NCBI RefSeq assembly: GCF_040954835.1
Contig: NC_090707.1
Span: 17,626,570-17,690,569, forward strand
Direction: 5' to 3'
DNA: 64,000 nucleotides
DNA from: Lepisosteus oculatus
Taxonomy: Eukaryota > Chordata > Actinopteri > Semionotiformes > Lepisosteidae
The translations under genes and the position numbers were made by a program. Below the pieces are notes generated by a model. That model did no database searches. It saw only the letters and a list, made by a program, of their open reading frames with translations, and was not told the DNA's origin. Positions 23,331-64,000 of this stretch are shown in pieces (position 1 is the stretch's first letter; every line of letters begins with the position of its first letter).

Positions 23331-23407
23331 TGACACAGTGGTGCAATGGTTAGCATTGTTGCCCTCTGATCCTGTATTGGATGAAGCAGTTAGAAAATGG
23401 ATGGATG
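23331..23407 (+). mobile_element. 77-bp internally deleted SINE with a 13-bp target duplication
   Basis: The V-SINE head (ACACAGTGGTGCAATGGTTA) is joined directly to the 3' tail (GAAAATGGATGGATG); the conserved core is absent. The insert is flanked by identical GAAAAAGGTTGAA at 23318-23330 and 23408-23420, so it appears to have been inserted in this short form by target-primed reverse transcription. Confidence 0.75.
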
Positions 23408-23586
23408 GAAAAAGGTTGAAACTCCTTTCAATTTTAGTCTAGTTTCCAAAACAGGATTCAGAAAATTTTAATACAATTATTTTTTACATGAAGGCTATGG
23501 ATGTTAATTTTTTATTGTCTGAATAAATGAATTGGAAATTCAACCCCATTCTTCAGCAGGTCAGTGAGATCTCAAACAATTGTACC

Positions 23587-23712
23587 TGGTTGGCATGGTG
23601 GTCAGTACTCCTCTATGTTTCTCTTGGTTGTAGTTCTAGCTATCCAAGGGCACCTTCTGTGTGGAGTTTGCATGTTACACACATTCATTTTCTTATCACC
23701 ATGGGACAGGTT
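23587..23712 (+). mobile_element. Old diverged V-SINE fragment
   Basis: Contains GGCATGGTGGTCAGTACTCC in place of the head and CTGTGTGGAGTTTGCATGTT from the core. The rest is decayed. The 110-codon open frame over it is a by-product. Confidence 0.5.
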
Positions 23713-26280
23713 TCCCCACTAAGGTGTTGTAGTAACATTCGAGATAGTTCTGCTTTGCACCATGTACCTCTTGGGTTAATCTCTGGATCATTACAACCTT
23801 CTAAAAATATAGCTGTTTTTGAAAGTAGATGTTTGTCCTCTTTCAGAGTCTTAAAATAATCAGTATTTTAAAGGTTTTATGTCTACTACAGAAATTTACT
23901 ACCTTCACTTATACTGTATATGTTTACTCATTTGATTAAATCCTTAAACATTTTACATTGGTACATATGGAGAGTAGTTTTTTAATTATTTAAAACTTTG
24001 CAAATGAGTAGCACCAGTAGTATTGGAGCACAGAAGGTAGTCTACTTTCTTATACTTGGTAAAAGTGTGATGCCAGTATATTGCTTCTGAAATTTAATCT
24101 GTTAGTTACTAGGTAATTATAATACCCTTTTATAATACAGTATTTTATACAGTAAATACTTTTGTCAAGACAAGACAGTACTGTATGTGAAGTCATTGAA
24201 CTATAAGGACATACGAAATGTAACAACCAAGAGGCATGTAGTTGACCCACTGAGTTTGCTTGCTAGTAGCTTTTTTTAAACAATCTATTTCGATTTATTC
24301 ATTTTAGCTTTTCACAAGAATACAAAAGTGAATGCAAAACACTTGTAAACAAAATGTGGATATATTCAGTGCAGGGGTCAACCTCGTTTCCCATTAGAAA
24401 AGTATGAAAAAAATAGAATTTAAATAACAAAAAATCAAGGGAAGGACAGAGATAAGAAGAAACAGTAGCAGAGACTGAGACCGGCATGTCAAGAAAGAAG
24501 CTTGAATACCTCAAAGCAAGATACGAATGGCTTCCAGGAGGAATAAGCTGTGTCTTGACTCACAAATTCTAAATTTAAACTTCTGCTAATGAAGCATCTG
24601 CATGAGATTCCTCCTCCAAAGGGCAAATAAGGGGTTTGTTTGTGTTTTTGGCTGCAATCAATTATACAGTATATGTTTTGCATCTAGGCCAGAGTGTTAC
24701 ACTGCAGCCTAGACAGATCAGTTCCTTTATCTTCAGCCCCAAACTGTTTGATAAATGGGGAGAGATCAAATATGATGTTAAGGAAATAAAATAAATGGAA
24801 GGGTTAAGGGAATACGAAAAATTGATTATGAATAGTTAAGAAAAGTCTTTTTTTCTGAAAAGTGAAATAAGTAAAAAGACCAGTAGTTTAAGTCTTGTTT
24901 AATAATGTTCTAATATGTGGTAAAGTTTGGAGCTAACTAGTAGCTATTTTGTTTGAGGATTGACGGATACCAGAAGATTTCCTTGCCTTTTCCAGACTCC
25001 AACAACCCCTTTTGTAAAAAAAATGTCTCACTGTTGATTCGAAAGAACCCAAACCGGTTGGCTCTTTTAATACCTTTCGGGATTTGGAATTCTTGTATGA
25101 AGTCCCCATAATCTTCAGGAATTTCCCAATTCCTAATTTGTTTTGGAAAAAACGAAGCAACAGAAAATTCCTTGTAGAAAATGTATATTGAACATTAGTG
25201 TGCCAGCTAGACAGTATTTCTTTGCAACTCCAATACGAATTAAATATAAGAACATAGGAATTTCCACACAATGTTGTATGGCATGTTACATTGTAAAATT
25301 TTGTATTCTAGGTTGCAATTTTGAGGGATTAGTAAATCACAAGTACGCCTGTTTAAAGAACTAGCATCTAGTGAGTCATAACCAAGAGCAGCATTTTAAC
25401 ATGCCACTTCAGAGTCATACACAACCCTTCTTGTATGATCCAAAGACGCATTTATTTTGCATATTTATAGTTACCATTGTAATTAACATTTTTGAAAATC
25501 CTTGTGAAAATCTCTGTGTCTTTAGTTCCATTACACTCTGTGGCTGACAGGGGCTTTTCTTGTTTTTCTGTAATATACCCAGACCTCTTGAACAGCATTC
25601 CAAAATAAATCAGGGACTTGAACAGATTGGGTGTTTTTATACCTCGCAGACTTAAAAAAAATGAAATGTATCAAATGTTTTTAGAAAAGCACGGTCTATC
25701 TCCCTTATTTGCTTTGTTTTCACATGTAGTTTTGTAATCTTAATTTTTATTATGATTTCCATGTTATGCTCTTTGAGATGACAGCTTTCATAGGTGATAT
25801 TATCATCATCATCACCGACATACAATTAAGGAAACGGTTAAGGCTTTTATTAATAACCATTCCAATTAAAATATTATGATTAGACTGTAGGTCTGGGGTG
25901 CTGGATTACAGTACATACCGTAAACAGTCATGCATTATTTACCATTTAAGTTTTAAATTCAGACTCAGTAGCTCAAAAATATTTAGCATAGTTATAAACT
26001 TACAATAAAAAACTGCAATAGTACTCAATGAAAAAATTGTTGAAAGCCAACGAGTACAGTCATAGTTTGAGGAAACAGATCTAGAAATTCTGTCAGCAGT
26101 GTGCAAGTAAAACGTATTGACATGCTGCAATTAGTCACGGTTTGAAAGATTTCTCCCTAATGATAGAGGCTTTTACCCCGCATTTTTACACGTACCTGTT
26201 AAGAAACTCACTTCGCCTCTACCTTAGCTTACAGTGCAGCCCTGTGTCTGCAATCACACTTTAAAAAAGTGCTTTTGCAA
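23713..26280. other. Intergenic stretch
   Basis: AT-rich DNA with no recognised gene, RNA or repeat. Open frames here are 60-112 codons long, on both strands, with no family resemblance. Confidence 0.6.
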
Positions 26281-26460
26281 AGCGCGTTCATGAGGACGCG
26301 TTCACGATTGGCAGCTCCACGTCGACATTCTTCCAGCTGCAGACTTCTGCACAGAGCAGGCAGACTCGGAGGTATACCGTTGTAAAGGCTGTGTAACAGT
26401 TCATGTTAAGACTTACGAAGGCCGACATTTCCAATATCCACAGATAAATTGTATACCGCC
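26281..26460 (+). promoter_or_regulatory. CpG-rich patch, candidate promoter of the mir-148 primary transcript
   Basis: About a dozen CpGs in 180 bp in an otherwise CpG-poor region. It has a direct repeat CGCGTTCA (26283-26290 and 26297-26304) and an inverted CCAAT box (ATTGG, 26307-26311). Downstream, CCAG|GTATGT at 26573/26574 is a good splice donor. It lies about 1.3 kb upstream of the microRNA on the same strand. The link is inference from position; it could equally serve another non-coding transcript. Confidence 0.4.
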
Positions 26461-27668
26461 TCTTTTGTTTGTCAGCATTCGACTGTTACTAGATCAGGTA
26501 TTTGCATGTATGTTCTCCTTCACTGCGTGTTTGACTACAGCTGGCGCCCATAGTGTTCACTTACTTCAGCCAGGTATGTATACTTCCTTTATGTTAAGTG
26601 TTCCTAAAAGTAAGCAGTTACATGGTACTGTATTTCATTTATTGGGTACGGACTTTACGGTTTTTTCTTTTTTCATTTATTTTAATACGAAGGTGATGGA
26701 CACTGGCATTCCTTCAACTTCTAACACAGTAAGTAATATTCCAAAATGTGCACGACAAATCTGCCTTAAAAGTGATCACATATTTTGCAAAGAAGCATAA
26801 ATCTATTAGACACTTTTATTGATCTTTTAAAGTAATTGTAATTTTCACAGCAGTGCAGTTTGCGTTATACCGTATGTGACAGACGGCTTGAAAGAAAAGT
26901 TCAGAACAAAATGCACTTGTTCTGGAAGCTGTGGATACAACTGAAAATGTGGATTTTGGATTTGTCTTGAGTACCCGACTCTATATTTGGAAAGTTTAGA
27001 CACGTCAGCTCTTCTACATATCGGCTCTCACAATTGTTAACTTCACAACCTTGAAGACAGACAAGGTGGAACAAGACTGTTCTATTGACTTAAGTCCATG
27101 GACAAAAAGTCTTTAAAGGATCTGAATAGACTTTCATTTTATTGTTCTGAACGTTTTTTGAGCAGTGTATTTTGAGTAAAAGCTATTTTATACGTGCAGT
27201 GTCTGCGTGTGTGCTGTAATAATAAAAACTAATAATTTCATTGAACACATTGAGACTTTTTCCAGGCTCTGAATGTGTTAAAATATGTGATGGAACAACA
27301 GAAGGTCTTTAAGTGACTGTGTCTTTTTAACTAGTAACCTGAGCCCATTTTCCAGCTCCAGATTACTTTTTAATTTATTTAGTCTTTATTGCAATGGAGT
27401 CTATATCTATAATTCTCCTCTACCTTCCAATTAGGCCTACATTTAGTACTTATCAATCAATTTTCAAATGCCTGGTATAAATATACGTACTAATTGCAAC
27501 CGCTAATTTATTCTATCGGTTTCCAGTAAATTTGGGGCTTTAGTAAGTGCTAACCAGAGATTATAACCTTTTCTGATGCCTTTTATTTTTCTGTCATTGC
27601 TTTAAAGGTGCTGCACTGGGGGACTTCTGAAAACCATTAACCTGGAAGAAAACGTGGCCGCACAGTGG

Positions 27669-27745
27669 CTTTCCAAGTAAAGTTCTGTAATACACTTAGA
27701 CTCTAATTGTTTGCAGTCAGTGCATTACAGAACTTTGTTTTGGGA
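27669..27745 (+). ncRNA. mir148: microRNA gene mir-148 (miR-148/152 family)
   Basis: The 3' arm at 27717-27738 begins TCAGTGCATTACAGAACTTT, with the family seed CAGUGCA, and as far as I recall equals zebrafish miR-148. The 5' arm (27679-27702, AAAGTTCTGTAATACACT…) pairs with it over 18 bp with one mismatch, around a loop of about 14-20 nt (CTAATTGTTTGC…). The lower stem CCAA/TTGG also pairs. The family represses targets such as DNMT1 and HLA-G in human by 3' UTR pairing. The gene is intergenic, 4.8 kb upstream of AGPS exon 1 and 12.7 kb upstream of NFE2L2 exon 1, in the direction of AGPS. It is not inside a COPZ gene, unlike mir-148b and mir-152. Confidence 0.94.
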
Positions 27746-28509
27746 GTTAATGCTCTGGCTTTGAGGAAATAGTACCTTTGGAGGTTGTGGTAATGATGCA
27801 AAATGTATTATTTTTTTCATCCTACAGTACACTGCATTTTTCATCAGGGTTCTTCACTTTTAGATAATTTGAACTTCAGTCGATTGAAAAAACTTTATAT
27901 TGAGAATATATGTCACAATAAAAGCACAGACTTGTGTGTTTATGTTCCAGTTATTGCTGGCTTGTATTGTTAGAAAATCTTCATGCAGATAAAAACCCTC
28001 ATCAATTTCATATCAGTATAATATGATGAATAGAGGGTGACAGATGAAAGAGTAAAAAGTATTCGATCAATGTCAAAATTCACAAGAAGAGTAAACATAA
28101 AGCCAAATGAAGAAAAATAACCACATTCACACATTCTTACTTCTGAGGGATTTCTAATTAATGGGCTTTGCAACATAAATACAAGTAAATGCAGCAGTTG
28201 TCAATAAATAACTAAGATATTTAATGGCAAAGTAGAATTCTGAAGTTGGCAAGCGACTAAACATATGATGCGAAAGACCCTGGGATCCTCACACGTATGC
28301 TAGTCTCATGTTTGGAGAGACCATAACTGAACTGGGATACTGAACAAACCAGGCTAGTCTGTTCTTAGCCTGTGGTCTTTCAAATATACATTTCTAATTA
28401 TTTTCACTGTAAATAAAATGCAGATTATAGTCATAATCATAGAAAAACCAAGGTTTCTTCTTGAAATTAGGGTGAAGAAAGGTCGACACAATCTTTAAGT
28501 GAATGTGTC

Positions 28510-28820
28510 TCGAGTAGAGCACTCACCCTGCAGTTTGTGTGGGTTCAAATGCCCCATATAGGGACGGGGACACTATACTGTAAAAAAGCTGCCGTCCTTT
28601 GGAGGAGAAGTAAAACTGAGGTCCTGACACTCAGTTTTCTTTTAAAATTTCAGGGCATTTCTCAGAAAGAGTTAGGGTGTTCCTGGTCAAGTGTCCCCCT
28701 GGACTTTACCAGTCATGTCCTCCTAATCCGATTTATGAATTGGCTTTATTACTCTGTTCTCCTATCCACTGATGGCTGATGTGTGGTGAGTGTACTATGA
28801 GCACTTTGGCTGCCTCCACA
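28510..28820 (+). mobile_element. 5S-derived SINE, body only (5' truncated)
   Basis: Shares GCACTCACCCTGCAGTTTGT, GTGGGTTCAAATGCCCCATA and TGATGTGTGGTGAGTGTACT with the body of the copy at 18887, but lacks the 5S-like head. 5' truncation is usual for such retroposons. Confidence 0.7.
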
Positions 28821-31507
28821 TCATTCAGATGGGTGGTACACATTGGTGGTGAAGGAGGGCAGTGAAATCTCTCTTCTTTGTGAATCAATTTTTTACTATC
28901 TGTAGAGTATTCCTGGTGTCTGGTTTAGTAATTTTGTTACTTAGAAACACTTTTATGCTCTTTGGCTTCTTCAGGTATTGATAGTTGCCCCTGTTCATAT
29001 GATAGCCTAAACTATAACATCACACGACCCTGTAAAGTGTTCACAAATGTTTGCATGATTAAGCATCTTCCCACTTTATGCTGTTTCTCACTTCCATACT
29101 CAGATGCAGTATATATTACCATTCCAGATACAAGTGCGATTATTTAGGTTAGTTGTTACACTGCTGCTTTCAGGACATTTATTGCTAGGGAGATCAGGGA
29201 GGCTAGTTTTCTCACTAGTTTCTGGAAAATAAAATGGCTAAATTGTTTGCAACGGTCATAAATTGGGTTTAGGTATTGTAAAGCTTTTTACAATCTAAAT
29301 CTAAAATAAAATATATTATTAGTATATGATGAAATCTGCTTTGGACCCCACCATTATTACTCAGCTTGTTTTGAAACTTTAATTACATATTACAATTTAC
29401 ACATATCAGTCAGAACTAATGGTTGTTTATCAAAATGTGTTTTATTATATTTCCAGAGCAGTAAAATGTGAAGAGATCATTTCCCGGAACATTTGTAATT
29501 CATTATTTCTGCACTAGAGTGCTGGATTTAAGAGGTCTTGTGCAGTATGAAAACAATGGAGCAATTAATTGTAAAGTTCTCTTGTTTTTCCAGCGTAACT
29601 GAAAAAAAAACAAAGCTGGATGTCTTGCTGAACAAACTCTGAACAACTTTTTAATTCTGTCTTGTATGAGACAGCATCTTAAACACGTTAATTCTCTTCA
29701 CTTTCTTGTATTCTGTTGCAAACACATTGTAAACTTTTAATCTGATAATAATGGTGGAAGACTGAAGGTGAAAAGTCATTGGTTATTTATAATCCTTTAA
29801 ATGACTGTGTAAGTGTGTTTTTGTTTTTAATTCTCTTGTCATGTAATCCAATTCATGTGCCGAAGGTCAGTTCTAAAAGAAATGTAATATTTTTTGTAAC
29901 AATAATGAATTAAAGCTTTGCAAGATTTCTGCCATTAACTAATAAATCTTCCAACAAATTTGTTTGCTTTCACAAACCAAGGTGTCTTTCACTTTTGATC
30001 TAAAGATCATCACTATCACACCATTATTTAATGGGTATCTGTACACACATTGGAACCATAGTACTTTATTATCCTGTATAAATCTTGGATAGAAGATTCA
30101 AAGTAAAGTACAGTACACTGTCTTCTCTGGGTGTTTATTACATTGAATTTACACTTATTTTTTATATACAGTATTATTAACTTAGTACAATTTACAGTCA
30201 CTTTGTATATGAACTGCCACACAACAATAATATTAACTGCAGCTGCCACATCACAGATTGTTCCATAAGGATGGAATACGTTTTAATTTAACATTGAGTA
30301 GTAATTAAGAAATAGCTAAGACATAAGACATATACAGTTGTTGTCAGGTTGGTTTTGACTAAAATAACATGCTATGTGGTTGACAATACATGGGATTTTG
30401 TTAGGCATGATTTTAAAGCAAAACTGCCAGTTTATCACAGGGTAGCTTTTACATATAATTAGTCTGAAAAACTGTCAGTTTCCACTACAGTGAGACTATG
30501 TAATAAAGGAGAGAATTGTTTTTTTGTCATTTAACCACAGTATATTCAACCTAAATGTGGGATATTTCAGAAATCATTTATTGTTTTTAACCAAATGCAT
30601 TGTGGGTGTGAAACGACTTTACAGTTAGGATAATTTAATTTTCCTATATAAAAAGAAAATGGTTCTAGTCTGACGGTTCTAGTCTCAATAGTCTGTTAAA
30701 AGTCCTTCTTTTAAAGTGGTGAAAAGAGTTATAAAATCCTTGAAAATAGTTTTTTATGTTTGCAAGTGAAAATCAAAGCATGCACATTTTACTTAAGGAA
30801 GCCAAAATATAAGTAGAATTACATCACTTTGTCAAAACAAGTGATTTTACTTTTCCCTAATTTGAACAAGAAAGAATTCATTTTTCAGGACAGGATTACA
30901 ATTGATATATATTAATTGATTCTCTGCACACAAAGAGGTGATGCATGGTAAAGGATTAGGTATTTTTGCTTATTAAATGTGGCAAGCATTCCATAAAGCA
31001 TCCAGTTATTCTGATCAATCATATGTTACATCTCTCAGTACACCATCTTATTTCTTTGAACATTTCTTTGGTATTGCCCATTGCAATAGTAAATGTTACA
31101 TTAGATTTTACCATCTGTCAGTAACATTCCTTTGTCTAAACAAGTCTGCAGCTTGAAATGTCCATGTACTGTAACCTTTTGTATAGGTAATACACCAAAA
31201 AGTGGAGACTCATATTTACTTATTATGTAAGTGTTATAAATATAGATATTCAATGTAATTTCAGGTTTCATTTCTTTTAAAATAGTCTTCATCTTTTGTT
31301 CAGTTATTTCACTTATTTGTCATCTATTATGTGGATTAGATTTTTATGCACCTTAAGAGTACGTTTTGCCACCCTCTAATCCAACAAAAGCAGAAAAAAG
31401 ATTTCTGGAAGCTTTATTGAAGAAGTGTCACCACACATAGTATTCTGAAGATCAGTAAAGAATGTGACACCAAGAGCCTGTTTCATGCATTAACTAACCA
31501 CTTTATT

Positions 31508-31803
31508 CAATACAAGGTTATGGGGGACCTGGAGCTTATCCCATCAAGCAACAGGTGCACGAGAGAATACACAGTGGATGGAACACCAGTCCTTCACAGG
31601 GCACACAGACAAACTCACTCCAGGGCCGATTTTCCCAGAAGCCAATTAACCTACTATTATGTTTTTTGAACTGCGGGAGTAAACCCACCAGAACACTGGG
31701 AGAACATAGAAACTCCACACAGATAGCACCTCAGATCCAGAATTTGACCCAGGGTTACAGCACCCTGAGGCATCAATGCTAACCACTGTGCCACAGTGCC
31801 ACC
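31508..31803 (-). mobile_element. V-SINE-like SINE, antisense
   Basis: Complement of the V-SINE core: GGGAGAACATAGAAACTCCA, GGGAGTAAACCCACCAGAAC, and the head end CTAACCACTGTGCCACAGTG at the right. The left end lacks a clear CCATCC tail and no duplication was found. The open frames 31536-31782 are shadows. Confidence 0.8.
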
Positions 31804-32390
31804 CATTCTACATTTACTTTAACTTCAGAATTCACATAAAGTCTTTTTCGTCTGAAATCTTTATGTCAACATTAGAAGAGCAGTAACAATCAGCAGATCA
31901 AAACAGAATGCAAAACGAAAATGAGCAAAATTTGAAAAGTGGTGGATATATACAGGACAACCCTTTTAATTAGGGGATTTCATAAAAAAAGATGTAGCCT
32001 GTACTATACTACAGGTTAAATTACAATTTAAGCAAATTTATGATTTAGAGTACGATGTTTTCCTGTTACATTAACAGTATTTTCCTGTAAATTTCCCAAT
32101 GCACGTTAGTATATGTAATTGGTGTACCTATTCAAAATAACGATAAAATAATTGAAAATATAGGACAGTAAATGTGTTTTAATACAGGTCTCTGAGTGCA
32201 TCAATACATGGCAAATTCGTTCTTCTTATTAAGCCAAACTCATGACGTCAAGGTTTTAAATCTTTATTTGAAAATGAGATCAGGAAAGTTTTGTTTTTTA
32301 AAAGCTCGTTCAAACCCCCCTCCATTGTATTTGTACTGTACGTTGTTACACCCTTACTCCGCAAACAAGACTACTATAAGGGAGCTGACA

Positions 32391-32542
32391 GGTGAGAACT
32401 CCGATCTGCTTTCTGAAGTTGCAAGTACACACCTCGTTCGAGCAGTGCATGCTGGGGGTGAGCTCTATACCTCACATCCTAATCATCACCGCTGACCTTT
32501 GACAGCCAGCCCAGCCTTTCCCCTGCACAACACGGAAGCAGC
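32391..32542 (+). promoter_or_regulatory. AGPS promoter / 5' UTR region
   Basis: Directly upstream of the AGPS start codon. It has GCATGCTGGG (32447-32456), part of the ZNF143-type motif seen in housekeeping promoters, and no TATA box. The start codon context is AGC-ATG-G (A at -3, G at +4). The transcription start is not determined. Confidence 0.45.
32493..32505 (-). promoter_or_regulatory. DR1 nuclear-receptor-like site (PPRE/HNF4-like) before AGPS
   Basis: On the minus strand the bases read CTGTCA-A-AGGTCA: one perfect AGGTCA half-site, a 1-bp spacer and a second half-site with two mismatches. It lies 38-50 bp upstream of the AGPS start codon. PPARs regulate many peroxisomal lipid genes through DR1 sites; use here is inference. 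Confidence 0.3.

Positions 32543-64000
<31,458 letters not shown>

Larger units (their letters stand above)
27746..32390. other. Intergenic stretch between mir-148 and the AGPS promoter
   Basis: AT-rich. Holds a headless 5S-type SINE copy (28510-28820) and an antisense V-SINE (31508-31803). 28900-31450 shows no recognised feature. Confidence 0.6.

Overview
This is vertebrate nuclear DNA: AT-rich and intron-rich, with low gene density and many interspersed repeats. Two protein-coding genes can be read exon by exon, both cut by the window edges. On the minus strand is NFE2L2 (Nrf2), seen from the start codon to the middle of its last coding exon. On the plus strand is AGPS (alkylglycerone-phosphate synthase), seen from the start codon through coding exon 10. 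They are divergent neighbours, as in tetrapods. The Nrf2 N-terminus is of fish type ([13 protein letters not shown] before [12 protein letters not shown]). V-SINE-like and 5S-rRNA-derived SINEs also point to a ray-finned fish. The compact single linkage and sizeable introns would suit a non-teleost such as gar, bowfin, sturgeon, paddlefish or bichir, but the species cannot be fixed from the sequence alone.

Layout. 1-842, 1924-2106, 2280-2375, 2763-3029 and 14913-14951 are NFE2L2 coding exons 5 to 1 (minus), with an 11.9 kb first intron carrying repeats and a striking hairpin. 14952-32542 is intergenic. It holds a foldback element, a 5S-derived SINE with a second tail-only copy, V-SINE fragments and, at 27.7 kb, a microRNA gene of the miR-148/152 family on the plus strand. 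A CpG-rich patch about 1.3 kb upstream of the microRNA is the best candidate for its promoter. 32543-59395 holds AGPS exons 1-10; intron 10 runs off the right edge.

Function. NFE2L2 encodes the KEAP1-regulated bZIP activator of antioxidant genes. The visible part has the DLG and ETGE KEAP1-binding motifs, the Neh4/Neh5 activation segments and the beta-TrCP degrons of Neh6. AGPS encodes the peroxisomal FAD enzyme that makes the ether bond of plasmalogens; the visible part has the PTS2 import signal and most of the FAD-binding domain.

The most interesting item is the microRNA. In human the three miR-148/152 loci each lie near another NFE2-family gene (148a near NFE2L3, 148b near NFE2, 152 near NFE2L1), in the HOXA, HOXC and HOXB neighbourhoods. 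A copy beside NFE2L2, which is HOXD-linked in human, looks like the fourth member of the set made by the two early vertebrate genome duplications, with no counterpart that I know of in mammals.

Limits. Exon borders come from GT/AG signals, reading-frame continuity and remembered protein similarity. Repeat class names come from recognition, not from a database search.
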